From the NCBI GenBank assembly GCA_002393945.1, contig DGSO01000032.1:40753-104752 (forward strand): a stretch of 64,000 nt of DNA. Direction: 5' to 3'. Both the position numbers and the translations under genes were made by a program. Below, piece after piece: positions 8,189 through 17,361 of the stretch; within the stretch, counting starts at the first letter, position 1, and every line of letters begins with the position of its first letter. The stretch is from Bacteroidales bacterium UBA4360 (GTDB lineage Bacteria; Bacteroidota; Bacteroidia; Bacteroidales; UBA932). The notes beneath the pieces were generated by a model. The model was given only the letters and a program-made list of their open reading frames with translations. It was not told the origin of the DNA and did not search any database.

Positions 8189-9127
8189 ATGATCAAGATC
8201 ATCATCTGGACAATTGCAGTGGTGACCGTTCTGGGCCTTGTGCTCGCGCTGGTCCTCTACCTTGTGGCAGAACGCTTCAAGGTTGAGGAGGATCCCCGCA
8301 TAGACCTGGTAGAGAAGGCAATGCCCGGCGCCAATTGCGGCGGCTGCGGCTATGCCGGCTGCCGTGCCTTTGCAGAGAGCGCAGTCAAGGCCCCCAACCT
8401 GGACAATCATTTTTGTCCCGTGGGCGGTAATGACACCATGAAAAACGTCGCGGCCATCCTGGGTTATGAGGTGAAGGCCAAAGCTCCTGAGGTGGCTGTA
8501 GTGCGTTGTAACGGTACATGTACTGCACGCCCCCGCGTGAACAATTATGACGGTTATCCTTCGTGCAAGGTGAAGGCTGCCCTTTACAGCGGCGATACAG
8601 GCTGCTCATTCGGCTGCCTTGGCTGTGGCGATTGCGTGGCTGCCTGCCAGTTCGGCGCCCTTTCCATGGATCCCGAAACGGGACTTCCCGTAGTGGACGA
8701 GGAGAAGTGCACCGGCTGCGGCGCCTGCTCTAAGGCCTGCCCCAAGCACATCATCGAGCTCAGGCCCAAGGGTCCCCGCGGAATGAGGGTGTTCGTATCC
8801 TGCTTGAACAAGGACAAGGGCCCCGTTGCAAAGAAGGCCTGCCTGAACGCCTGCATCGGCTGCGGTATCTGTGCCAAGACCTGTACCCACGAGGCTATCG
8901 TCATGGAGAATAATATCGCCTACATCGACGCTTCCAAGTGCAAGCTCTGCCGCGAGTGCGAGGCAATGTGCCCCACCGGAGCCATCCATGGCGTGGGATT
9001 CCCCAAGCCGCTTGACAAGGATGCCGTGAAGGAGCGCATCAAGGTCCGTCAGCAGAAGGCCAAGGAAGCCGCTGCAGCTGCAGCAGCTGCGGCCGCAGAA
9101 CCCGTAAAGAAGGAGGCTGAAGCATGA
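8189..9127 (+). CDS. rnfB: Rnf complex subunit B (iron-sulphur, ferredoxin-facing)
   Basis: 312 residues. One N-terminal membrane anchor (5-28) is followed by the RnfB four-cysteine cluster (Cys50, Cys53, Cys58, Cys76) and then four further 4Fe-4S ferredoxin motifs (CLGCGDCVAAC, CTGCGACSKAC, CIGCGICAKTC, CKLCRECEAMC). RnfB takes electrons from ferredoxin for the membrane complex. The C-terminus is an unusual Ala-rich, Lys-bounded tail of about 30 residues. It overlaps rnfC by four bases (ATGA). The B-C-D-G-E-A order is the standard one. Confidence 0.96.
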   Translation: MIKIIIWTIAVVTVLGLVLALVLYLVAERFKVEEDPRIDLVEKAMPGANCGGCGYAGCRAFAESAVKAPNLDNHFCPVGGNDTMKNVAAILGYEVKAKAPEVAVVRCNGTCTARPRVNNYDGYPSCKVKAALYSGDTGCSFGCLGCGDCVAACQFGALSMDPETGLPVVDEEKCTGCGACSKACPKHIIELRPKGPRGMRVFVSCLNKDKGPVAKKACLNACIGCGICAKTCTHEAIVMENNIAYIDASKCKLCRECEAMCPTGAIHGVGFPKPLDKDAVKERIKVRQQKAKEAAAAAAAAAAEPVKKEAEA

Positions 9128-10494
9128 GTAAACATACTTTCTCCATAGGCGGCGTACACCCGCATGACAGCAAGATTTCAAGGGAATGCGCAATTGAGAA
9201 GCTCCCTCTTGCCCCTACCGTGTACATCCAGCTTTCCCAGCATATCGGTGCACCTGCCAAGCCCGTCGTGGCCGTGGGTGACAAGGTGAAGGTGGGGCAG
9301 GTGATTGCAGAGCCGGGCGGCTTCGTGAGCGCCTTCATCCACTCTTCCGTGAGCGGTACCGTGAAGTCCATCGCCCCCAGGGCAGACCTTGCCGGCAACC
9401 CCCAGATGTGCATCGAGATTGCAGTTGAAGGAGATGACTGGGCCGATGGCATCGACACCTCCGACACCCTGGTCACCGCCATTCCCGAGGACAACAAGGC
9501 CATCATCGAAAAGATCCGTCTCGGCGGTGTCGTGGGCCTTGGTGGTGCAACCTTCCCTACGCACGTGAAGCTTTCTCCGCCTCCGGGATCGAAGTGCGAG
9601 ATGGTTATCATAAACGGCTGCGAATGTGAGCCTTACCTCACTTCCGACTTCCGCACCCTCCTTGAAAAGGGAGAGCAGGTGGTGGTTGGTGCCGCTATCC
9701 TGAAGCAGGTGATGGGAAATGTTCCCTGCACCATTGCAATCGAGGAAAACAAGCCCGAGGCCATTGAGCATATCAAGGAAGTCATCGGCAAGCTTGGGTA
9801 TAAGGGTATCGACGTGATGCCCATGAAGATGCGTTATCCGCAGGGCGGTGAAAAGCAGCTCATCGACGCTGTGATGCACCGTCAGGTGGGTTCCGGCGCA
9901 CTGCCTATCAGCGTAGGTGCGGTAGTCCAGAACGTGGCTACGGCCCTTGCCGTCTATGATGCAGTGCAGAAGAACAAGCCCATCGTGGACAATTCCGTGA
10001 CCGTGACGGGCGAATGCTTCCCGCATCAGGCAAACCTCCTCGTGAGGGTGGGAACACCTCTGAGGTATATCATCGACTACCTTGGCGGAGTGCCCGAAAA
10101 TGCAGTCAAGGTCATCAGCGGCGGTCCTATGATGGGCCGTGCAGTCGCCAACCTCGACGCCGCCACCCTCAAGGGAACCGGCGCCCTCCTCTTCCTCACC
10201 GCAGAGCAGACCCTCCGCGCCCCTGAAACCAATTGCATCCGCTGCGGCAAGTGTGCCGATGCATGCCCCATGGGCCTGGAGCCTTTCCTCCTGAACCGCC
10301 TCGCAAAGGCCGACAGGCTGGAAGACCTGGAGAAGAACGCAGTTCAGGACTGCATCGAATGCGGCTGCTGCCTCTACTCCTGTCCTGCACATATTCCTCT
10401 GCTCGACAATATCCGTATGGCAAAGGGAGCAGTCCTCGGAGCCATCCGTGCAAGGGCTGCGGCCGCCAAAGCCGCCGCCGAAGCTGCCAAATAA
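9124..10494 (+). CDS. rnfC: Rnf complex subunit C (NADH/FMN and 4Fe-4S subunit)
   Basis: 456 residues. The N-terminal barrel domain (HPHDSKI, PLAPTVYIQLSQHIG) is followed by the NqrF/NuoF-like nucleotide-binding region with the glycine-rich GGVVGLGGATFPTHVK and NGCECEPYLTSD, and two 4Fe-4S motifs (CIRCGKCADACP and CIECGCCLYSCP). It is a peripheral cytoplasmic subunit that reduces NAD. The extreme C-terminus is Ala/Lys-rich, like that of RnfB. Translation is coupled to rnfB through an ATGA overlap. Confidence 0.97.
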   Translation: MSKHTFSIGGVHPHDSKISRECAIEKLPLAPTVYIQLSQHIGAPAKPVVAVGDKVKVGQVIAEPGGFVSAFIHSSVSGTVKSIAPRADLAGNPQMCIEIAVEGDDWADGIDTSDTLVTAIPEDNKAIIEKIRLGGVVGLGGATFPTHVKLSPPPGSKCEMVIINGCECEPYLTSDFRTLLEKGEQVVVGAAILKQVMGNVPCTIAIEENKPEAIEHIKEVIGKLGYKGIDVMPMKMRYPQGGEKQLIDAVMHRQVGSGALPISVGAVVQNVATALAVYDAVQKNKPIVDNSVTVTGECFPHQANLLVRVGTPLRYIIDYLGGVPENAVKVISGGPMMGRAVANLDAATLKGTGALLFLTAEQTLRAPETNCIRCGKCADACPMGLEPFLLNRLAKADRLEDLEKNAVQDCIECGCCLYSCPAHIPLLDNIRMAKGAVLGAIRARAAAAKAAAEAAK

Positions 10495-10497
10495 TAA

Positions 10498-11481
10498 ATG
10501 ACTATGAGTACACTTACAGTTTCTCCGTCCCCGCACATCCATTCCAAGGACTCTACCATGAGCCTGATGAGGGATGTCGTGATTGCCCTTGTGCCGGCGG
10601 TTATCTGCTCCTTCGTATTCTACGGCTGGAGAGAGATACTCCTCATGCTGGTGAGCGTCGCATCCTGCGTGTGCCTCGAGTGGGCCGTCACCAAATACAT
10701 GCTCAAACAGCCTTCTACCATAGGTGACCTTTCTGCAGTCGTAACAGGTATCCTCCTGGGCCTGAACCTGCCTTACAGCACTCCGCTGTGGGTGGTGTTC
10801 ATCGGCGCCGTGGTCGCTATCTGCGTGGCCAAGCTCACCTTCGGAGGCATCGGCCAGAATATATGGAATCCCGCCCTTGTGGGCCGCGTTTTCCTGCTGG
10901 TCTCCTTCCCTACCTACATGACAACCTGGGGTGCTCCCCAAGGCGTTATGGATGCGGTTTCCGGTCCTACGCCACTGAGCGCTATCCAGGAAGACCTGAT
11001 GCAGGGCGCATCGGTCCAGGATATCATGGCCGAACACGGTTACAGCTATGCCTCCATGCTGTTCGCCAACCTTGGCGGCAGCGCGGGTGAGGTGTGCGCA
11101 CTGGCGCTTCTTGCCGGCTTCGTGTACCTCTGCATCCGCAAGGTCATCAAGCCCTGGATCACCCTGTCCATCTTTGCTACCGTGGCAGTTACGGCCCTTA
11201 TCTTCTGGGGAATCAACCCTGCCCGCTTCACCGATCCTCTCTTCAACCTCCTCTCCGGCGGTCTCATCCTGGGTGCCTGCTTCATGGCAACGGATTATGT
11301 GACCTCTCCGATGAGCGTCTGGGGTGGCGTGGTATTCGGTATCGGCATCGGTTTCCTCACGATGATGATCCGTTACTTCGGATCCTATCCGGAAGGCGTT
11401 TCCTTCGCCATCCTTATCATGAACTCTGTGGTTCCGCTGCTTAACATGTGGTTCAAACAGAAAAAATTCGGGAGGAAATAG
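10498..11481 (+). CDS. rnfD: Rnf complex subunit D (membrane, covalent FMN)
   Basis: 327 residues with about nine membrane helices. The flavinylation motif SGPT lies at 155-158 (Thr158), matching the SGxT site that binds FMN covalently. NIWNPALVGR (121-130) and ATDYVTSP are conserved in RnfD/NqrB. The start is taken at 10498; a second ATG at 10504 is equally possible. Its covalent FMN would be attached by an ApbE protein, which is not in this window. Confidence 0.96.
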   Translation: MTMSTLTVSPSPHIHSKDSTMSLMRDVVIALVPAVICSFVFYGWREILLMLVSVASCVCLEWAVTKYMLKQPSTIGDLSAVVTGILLGLNLPYSTPLWVVFIGAVVAICVAKLTFGGIGQNIWNPALVGRVFLLVSFPTYMTTWGAPQGVMDAVSGPTPLSAIQEDLMQGASVQDIMAEHGYSYASMLFANLGGSAGEVCALALLAGFVYLCIRKVIKPWITLSIFATVAVTALIFWGINPARFTDPLFNLLSGGLILGACFMATDYVTSPMSVWGGVVFGIGIGFLTMMIRYFGSYPEGVSFAILIMNSVVPLLNMWFKQKKFGRK

Positions 11482-11483
11482 CT

Positions 11484-12035
11484 ATGGCAGTCAAATCCAA
11501 TCTTACAAACATGGTCCTGGTACTGGGTGTGACCTGCCTGTTCTGCTCTGCAATCCTTGGCGGTGCATACGTCCTTACCAAAGAGCCCATCGAGGCTGCA
11601 GCAGTGGAGAAGACCAACAAGGCCATCGCCCAGGTGCTGCCGCATTTCACCGATGCCCAGTACAACGAGCAGGAAGGTTATTATACCGCAACCGACGGCG
11701 AAAAGCTGGTGGGTTATGCCATTGAATCCACTTCCGTGGGCTTCGGGGGCAACCTCAGCCTCATGGTTGGCGTGACTCCGGACGGCGTAGTCTACAATAC
11801 TTCCGTCCTTTCGCATTCGGAGACACCCGGCCTCGGCGCAAAATGCACCACAGATGAGAAGTTCATGAGCCAGTGGAAGGGATTCGACCCTGCTGTGAAA
11901 AAACTCATCGTCAAGAAGGACGGCGGTGACGTGGACGCGATAACTGCTTCCACCATCACTTCCCGCGCATATGCACAGGCGGTGGAAAACGCCCTTGCAA
12001 CCTTTAAAAAGATAGGAGGAACCGGCAATGAGTAA
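11484..12035 (+). CDS. rnfG: Rnf complex subunit G (periplasmic covalent FMN)
   Basis: 183 residues. The start at 11484 is chosen because GGAGG lies 8 bases upstream and the protein then begins with its membrane helix (8-30); the frame is open further upstream but that part overlaps rnfD. The FMN motif is at 154-160 (TASTITS), aligning with the SGATxTS pattern so that Thr157 would carry FMN. It ends overlapping rnfE by 8 bases. Confidence 0.94.
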   Translation: MAVKSNLTNMVLVLGVTCLFCSAILGGAYVLTKEPIEAAAVEKTNKAIAQVLPHFTDAQYNEQEGYYTATDGEKLVGYAIESTSVGFGGNLSLMVGVTPDGVVYNTSVLSHSETPGLGAKCTTDEKFMSQWKGFDPAVKKLIVKKDGGDVDAITASTITSRAYAQAVENALATFKKIGGTGNE

Positions 12036-12615
12036 CAGGCTTAAACTTATCGGGGACGGTCTCGTAAAGAACAACCCCACCTTCGTGCTGCTGCTGGGCA
12101 TGTGCCCCACGCTGGCAACCACGACATCGGCAATCAACGGCCTTTCGATGGGACTTGCCACGCTGTTCGTGCTGGTGCTTTCCAACATGGCCATTTCCCT
12201 TATTGCACCGGTGGTGCCGGACAAGGTCCATATCCCGGTGTATATCGTGGTCATCGCAACCTTCGTGACCCTTCTCCAGTTCATCATGCAGGCCTATACA
12301 CCTGCAATGTATGAGACTCTGGGCCTCTTCATTCCCCTTATCGTGGTGAACTGCATCGTCCTTGGCAGGGCAGAGGCGTTCGCCAGCAAGAACGGTGTCC
12401 TGGAAAGTGCGTGTGACGGCCTTGGCGTGGGCCTTGGCTTCACCTGCTCCCTCACCGTCCTTGGTCTTGTGAGGGAAATCCTGGGCTCCGGAAGCGTGTT
12501 CGGTTTCAACTTCATCGGCGGGCATGACGGCATGCTGGCCTTCGTGATGGCTCCCGGCGCCTTCCTCTGCCTTGGTTATCTGATGGTATTGTTCAACAAG
12601 CTGTTCAAGAAATAA
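12028..12615 (+). CDS. rnfE: Rnf complex subunit E
   Basis: 195 residues with six membrane helices. Conserved cysteines sit in half-helices (GMCPTLATTTSA and VVNCIVLGRAEAFA); together with those of RnfA they are known to hold an intramembrane iron-sulphur centre. Starts within the end of rnfG (ATGAGTAA overlap) and ends just before rnfA. Confidence 0.95.
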   Translation: MSNRLKLIGDGLVKNNPTFVLLLGMCPTLATTTSAINGLSMGLATLFVLVLSNMAISLIAPVVPDKVHIPVYIVVIATFVTLLQFIMQAYTPAMYETLGLFIPLIVVNCIVLGRAEAFASKNGVLESACDGLGVGLGFTCSLTVLGLVREILGSGSVFGFNFIGGHDGMLAFVMAPGAFLCLGYLMVLFNKLFKK

Positions 12616-12618
12616 GCT

Positions 12619-13218
12619 ATGGAATACTTCCTTATCATTATATCGGCGATCTTTGTAAACAATATCGTCCTGGCGCAGTTCCTTGGAATCTGCCCTTACC
12701 TTGGCGTCTCCAACAAGCTTTCCACCGCAACGGGCATGTCAATGGCCGTGTGCTTCGTGATTACCCTGGCAACCCTGGTTACCTATCTGGTGAACATGTA
12801 CCTCCTGGTGCCCCTCAAGATAGAGTTCCTCCAGACTATTGCCTTTATCCTGGTCATCGCGGCGCTTGTGCAGATGGTGGAAATCGTCCTCAAGAAAGTG
12901 AGCCCGTCCCTGTATCAGGCTCTTGGTATCTTCCTGCCCCTTATCACTACCAACTGCGCAGTGCTGGGCGTTGCCATCAACGTGGTTACAAAGGAATTCT
13001 CCTTCGTTCCCGGCGGCATGCTCAACCTGCCCCAGGCCCTTGTGTATGCGTTTGCAACCTCTCTGGGCTATGGCCTTGCAATGGTGATTTTCGCAGGTAT
13101 CCGTGAACATCTGTCCATGAACAATGTGCCCAAGGCATTCAAGGGTGTTCCCATCGCTGTGATCAGCGTTGGTATCCTGGCCCTTGCGTTCATGGGATTC
13201 AGCGGTATGGTGAAATAA
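12619..13218 (+). CDS. rnfA: Rnf complex subunit A
   Basis: 199 residues with six membrane helices, homologous to RnfE in inverted topology. Key cysteines are in LGICPYLGVSNK and TTNCAVLGVAIN. Completes rnfBCDGEA, so the encoded complex is probably functional as a ferredoxin:NAD oxidoreductase that pumps Na+ or H+. The ion cannot be decided from sequence by eye. Confidence 0.96.
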   Translation: MEYFLIIISAIFVNNIVLAQFLGICPYLGVSNKLSTATGMSMAVCFVITLATLVTYLVNMYLLVPLKIEFLQTIAFILVIAALVQMVEIVLKKVSPSLYQALGIFLPLITTNCAVLGVAINVVTKEFSFVPGGMLNLPQALVYAFATSLGYGLAMVIFAGIREHLSMNNVPKAFKGVPIAVISVGILALAFMGFSGMVK

Positions 13219-13231
13219 TTATTAATATTAT

Positions 13232-16213
13232 ATGAAGAAAATTCTTACGGCTTTTGTATGCGTACTGATGTCTCTGACGGCATTGGCACAGTCGGCCAAT
13301 ATGATGGCTTTAGCACAGGCGGAACTTCAGAAACGCGGCCTCAACGAGACCGAAGTCCGCGCCCGTCTCCTTGAAGAAGGCATTGACGTGGATTCCATTC
13401 CCACCAGCGAGTATGCCTCCTATCAGGGCCGCGTCATGGAAATCCTCAACAAGATGCAGGCCGAAAAGGCTGCGGCCTCAAGTTCAAGCAGCTCATCAGA
13501 ATCATCCTCGGCTGTTTCAGTGGGTTCCGAAATCGTTGTGGAGAATACCGAAACCATTACTGCTGCGGAACTGCCTCAGACCACCCTTGGCGAGGCTGCT
13601 GCAGAACAGGCTTTGGAACAGCAGCTTGAAGCGAACGATGTGAGCCCTACTGAGGGTAATGACATCTATGGACACTCCATGTTCACCGGTCAATCCATGG
13701 ATGTATACCGTACGACAGACGGTGCGCAGGCCCCCGAAACTTATGTACTTGGGGAGGGAGATGAGGTTCATATCTCCATATTCGGCTCATCTCAGACGGA
13801 AATACATCAGAGGGTTGCGGCAGACGGCTCAATACAGCCTGCCGGTTCTTCAAAGATATTCCTCAAGGGAATGAATCTCTCCCAGGCCCGTAATGCCATC
13901 AAGGCCAAGCTTGCACAGCATTATTCCTTCCGTCCTGACCAGATTGCCATTACAATCACAACGGCACGTACACTTTCCGTCAGTATTTATGGTGAAGTGG
14001 GCGTGCAGGGAGGCTTCACCATCAGTGCGCTGAATACCGCTTTCAACGCCCTTGCAGCGGCCGGCGGCCCCACGTCAATAGGTTCCGTACGAAATATCAT
14101 GCGTTCCCGTGCCGGGAAAACCGAGCGTCTTGACCTTTACCGTTACATGAAGGGCGACGTCAAGAACGTCCTTTATGACCTTCAGAACAACGATGTGCTC
14201 TTTGTCCCTATCGCTCAGAAGGTTGTCAGCATCCAGGGTGCTGTAAGGCGTCCCATGCGTTATGAGATTATCGACAGCGAAACCTTGAAGGACCTTATAG
14301 AATATGCCGGAGGCCTTACCGACAATGCATATCCTAATTTCGTCCAGATAGAGCGCCGTGAGGCAGGTGAACTCAAGTACATGGAATATGACCTCTCAAA
14401 GGTAATTTCCGGCAGCCAGAAGGTTGCCCTTGTGAGCGGTGACATCGTAAGGATCAAGACTTCTAACCGTCCCATGGAAAAATACGTCTCCATCGAAGGC
14501 GATGTCTATTATGGCGGCAATTATGATTTTGAGAAGAACAGCAGTCTGAAAGCTCTTATCGAAAAGGCTGACCCCAAGTATACCGCAAGGACAGACTATG
14601 TCTATGTGGAGCGCACCAGCCCCGATGAGACCGTGGAGGTTCTCACCGTACCCTTCCCCGGAGTTAACGGGAATCCCGATTTCAAGCTGCAGGAAAGGGA
14701 TGCTGTGAGGATACTCCAGCAGTCAACCTTTACCGATACGGAGACCATAGCCGTAGAGGGCGAGGTGCGTGAGCCGTTCACCCGCCGTTTCGGCGTAAAT
14801 GATTCCATGACGCTGAGCCAGGCCATCGACTATGCCGGCGGTCCGAAATACACCGCAAGGACAGACTATGTCTTTGTTGAAAGGACTCGTCCGGACGAGA
14901 CAGTTGAAGTGCTCACCGTACCCTTCCCCGGAGAAGGTGTCGCTGAGTTCCCCCTGCAGACGAGGGATGTCGTCAGGGTGCTGGCCCTTTCCTCTTACCG
15001 TGACACGGAGAGCATATCTGTGACCGGTCAGGTCAGAAATCCTTTTACCCGCAATTTCGGGCTCAATGACCGCATGACCATCAGCCAGGCGGTAGAGTAT
15101 GCGGGCGGCCTCACTCCCACCGTATATCCGGTTGCATACATCTTCAGGAAGGATGTTACCAATCCAGAGAAAAAGACATATATCCCGGTCTCGCTTGATA
15201 CCGCCGGAGATACCCTTTTGGAGCCGGGCGACGAGCTGAGGATTTATGACAATACCACCTATACCAATATCGGCGAATTGCGTGTGAGTGGCGCCGTGAA
15301 AAATGCCGTGAATATATCTTTCGATTCCGACGTGACCCTGCACGACCTGATTACCATGGCCGGCGGATTCGAGGTTGGTGCGGCATACAACAAGATAGAG
15401 GTATTCCGCATGAACATTTCCAAGAAGAATGAGGTGAAGTTCGATACAATCACGGTTTCCGTTGATGACGATTTCAATACTGTTTCTCCCAAGAATTTCC
15501 AGTTGCAGCCTTATGACCATGTGGTTGTTCGCATGACGCCGAACTTCAGCACCGGCCGCACGGTCCAGATTAACGGCAGGGTAAGATATCCCGGAGTATA
15601 TGTCATTGAGGACAACAAGACCAAACTTTCAGACATTCTGAAACTTGCAGGGGGCACTCTGGACGATGCATCTCCTTACTGCAGACTCTTCCGTGCCTTT
15701 AACGGCCGCGGAAACATCGGCGTAGACCTCAATGAAGTCAAGAGGGTGCATATTGGCGGGAACAATTATGACCCCATCCTCATGGATGGAGACGTAATCA
15801 GCATTGACAGGCTGGAGAATACCGTCATCATCCGCGAACTTGGTACACGTATGGCCCAGTATATTCCGGATGAATTCTCTTCTACTCAGAAGCTGATGGT
15901 TTATCAGGGCAAGCGTAGCGCAAAGTGGTATGTGGACCAGTATGCCGGCGGCATGATTAAGACTGTAGACAAGCAGAGCCTTACGGTGACTCTGCCTAAC
16001 GGCCAGAGTAAGGGTACGAGAAAATTCCTTGGCATGAATGTGTATCCTGTTGTTGAACCGGGCAGTACGATTACAATGACCATTGACCAGGAGAAGAAGC
16101 AGAAGATTGAAAAGCCCAAGGAAGACATAGACTGGGGCAAGATTGCGGCCAATACCATGCAGACCCTGACTTCTTTGGTTTCCATGATCCTCCTCATCGA
16201 ACGACTCAACTAA
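13232..16213 (+). CDS. Outer-membrane polysaccharide export protein with multiple SLBB domains (Wza/OPX type)
   Basis: 993 residues, very long for the family (Wza is about 380). A signal peptide (cut after ALAQ) is followed by an acidic helical region, a Ser-rich linker (about 84-98), the Poly_export domain (about 170-250, YVLGEGDEVHISIFG), and then a chain of SLBB modules recognisable by recurring 'V.v.G.v..P..y......L...i..AGG' patterns up to about residue 880. Two of them are near-copies at an exact 90-residue spacing. The last 20 residues form a hydrophobic helix (SLVSMILLIE) that may span the outer membrane as in Wza. It pairs with the following Wzz-type gene, five bases away. Likely role: channel for a capsule or exopolysaccharide. 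Confidence 0.9.
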   Translation: MKKILTAFVCVLMSLTALAQSANMMALAQAELQKRGLNETEVRARLLEEGIDVDSIPTSEYASYQGRVMEILNKMQAEKAAASSSSSSSESSSAVSVGSEIVVENTETITAAELPQTTLGEAAAEQALEQQLEANDVSPTEGNDIYGHSMFTGQSMDVYRTTDGAQAPETYVLGEGDEVHISIFGSSQTEIHQRVAADGSIQPAGSSKIFLKGMNLSQARNAIKAKLAQHYSFRPDQIAITITTARTLSVSIYGEVGVQGGFTISALNTAFNALAAAGGPTSIGSVRNIMRSRAGKTERLDLYRYMKGDVKNVLYDLQNNDVLFVPIAQKVVSIQGAVRRPMRYEIIDSETLKDLIEYAGGLTDNAYPNFVQIERREAGELKYMEYDLSKVISGSQKVALVSGDIVRIKTSNRPMEKYVSIEGDVYYGGNYDFEKNSSLKALIEKADPKYTARTDYVYVERTSPDETVEVLTVPFPGVNGNPDFKLQERDAVRILQQSTFTDTETIAVEGEVREPFTRRFGVNDSMTLSQAIDYAGGPKYTARTDYVFVERTRPDETVEVLTVPFPGEGVAEFPLQTRDVVRVLALSSYRDTESISVTGQVRNPFTRNFGLNDRMTISQAVEYAGGLTPTVYPVAYIFRKDVTNPEKKTYIPVSLDTAGDTLLEPGDELRIYDNTTYTNIGELRVSGAVKNAVNISFDSDVTLHDLITMAGGFEVGAAYNKIEVFRMNISKKNEVKFDTITVSVDDDFNTVSPKNFQLQPYDHVVVRMTPNFSTGRTVQINGRVRYPGVYVIEDNKTKLSDILKLAGGTLDDASPYCRLFRAFNGRGNIGVDLNEVKRVHIGGNNYDPILMDGDVISIDRLENTVIIRELGTRMAQYIPDEFSSTQKLMVYQGKRSAKWYVDQYAGGMIKTVDKQSLTVTLPNGQSKGTRKFLGMNVYPVVEPGSTITMTIDQEKKQKIEKPKEDIDWGKIAANTMQTLTSLVSMILLIERLN
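14582..14933 (+). repeat. 270-bp internal tandem duplication inside the OPX gene
   Basis: Two SLBB units show patches of identical DNA at an exact 270-bp offset: 22 bases starting at 14582 and again at 14852, and 22 bases starting at 14642 and again at 14912. The encoded modules (ARTDYVYVERTSPDETVEV and ARTDYVFVERTRPDETVEV) differ in only a few residues. The identity is much higher than between other SLBB units of the same protein, so this is a recent duplication or gene conversion. Confidence 0.8.
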
Positions 16214-16218
16214 GCCTT

Positions 16219-17361
16219 ATGGAAGAGAATCTCAACTACAATGTTCCCGAGGAAGAGGAAGGCCTTGATATAATGGCCCTCGTCAGACAACTCTGGGACG
16301 GGAAGAAGACAATAATCATCTGGACAGTGGTTTTCATGGTGCTGGGCCTTGCTGCGGCCCTCACCATGAAGCACCAGTACTCCGTGAGCACCGTAATGGT
16401 GCCCCAGATGAACTCCCGTACCAATTCCTCCCTCAGCAGCCTGGCTTCCCTGGCCGGCTTTGACCTTGGAATAAACACCACTGGCGGCGGAGACCTTTCC
16501 CCGCTGGTTTATCCGCAGATTGTCGGCAGCGTGCCCTACCGCCTGGAACTGCTCTATACGCCTTTGCATTATGAAAAGGCAGACACCGCCGTGAGCATGT
16601 ACACCTATGCAAAGGAATACACCAAGCCTACGGTCATGGGAACGATAATGAAGTACACCATCGGCCTGCCCGGGGTCATCCTAGGCGCCATCCGCAAGGA
16701 AAAGCCCGAGCCGGAATTCCCGGTCTCGGATGCCGGGGCGGACAAAACACCCAAGCCGATAATGCTCTCCAAGGATGAGGCCAAAATGCTCAAGGTCATC
16801 GGCCAGAACGTCAGTCTCAATGTGGACAAGAAAGAAGGCTATATCACTCTCACGGTGATTGGTTCTGAGCCCATTCAGACTGCCGAACTTGCCATGAAGG
16901 CGCAGCAGCTCCTCCAGAGCGAGGTTACCCGTTTCCGTACGGAGAAAGCCCAGAGCCAGTTGGAATACATCCAGGCCCGCTATGACGAGATCAAGGCCGA
17001 GACAGAGCGTTACCAGTCTGCACTGGCTACCGTGCGGGATCGCTCCCAGCAGATGCCGTCTACCCGCTCCAAAATTGAGCAGGAACGCCTCCAGACCAAG
17101 TACAGCGTTTCAAGTACCATCTATGCAGAGCTGGCAAAGCAGCTTGAGCAGGCCAAGATGCAGGTGAAAAGGGATACTCCTGTCCTTGCTGTCATACAAC
17201 CTGTGACTGTTCCCCGCCAGCCTGCAAACAGCAGGGCCAAGAAACTCATCGTCTGGACGTTCCTTGGCTTTGTACTGGGTTGCGGAATCGTTCTTGCAAA
17301 GGGCTACATGCCCAAAATCAAGGAGATGCTGGCAGGCTCTAAGGAAGAGAGCCTGGAGTAG
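16219..17361 (+). CDS. Wzz-family polysaccharide chain-length determinant
   Basis: 380 residues. The plan is typical: a short cytoplasmic N-terminus rich in Glu, TM1 (about 31-50), a long periplasmic part with coiled coil (about 215-310) and a proline-rich segment (TVPRQPANS) before TM2 (about 341-360). No tyrosine-kinase domain or tyrosine-rich tail follows, so it is a chain-length/co-polymerase protein and not a full Wzc. Adjacent to the OPX gene, with which it should form an export channel across the envelope. Its 3' end overlaps the convergent lipoprotein gene by 23 bases. Confidence 0.88.
   Translation: MEENLNYNVPEEEEGLDIMALVRQLWDGKKTIIIWTVVFMVLGLAAALTMKHQYSVSTVMVPQMNSRTNSSLSSLASLAGFDLGINTTGGGDLSPLVYPQIVGSVPYRLELLYTPLHYEKADTAVSMYTYAKEYTKPTVMGTIMKYTIGLPGVILGAIRKEKPEPEFPVSDAGADKTPKPIMLSKDEAKMLKVIGQNVSLNVDKKEGYITLTVIGSEPIQTAELAMKAQQLLQSEVTRFRTEKAQSQLEYIQARYDEIKAETERYQSALATVRDRSQQMPSTRSKIEQERLQTKYSVSSTIYAELAKQLEQAKMQVKRDTPVLAVIQPVTVPRQPANSRAKKLIVWTFLGFVLGCGIVLAKGYMPKIKEMLAGSKEESLE

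Noticed and set aside
9178..11037. 619-codon open frame on the minus strand opposite rnfC/rnfD
   Set aside because: It lies opposite well-identified Rnf genes. Its translation is rich in His and low-complexity sequence with no domain, as expected from the codon bias of the other strand.
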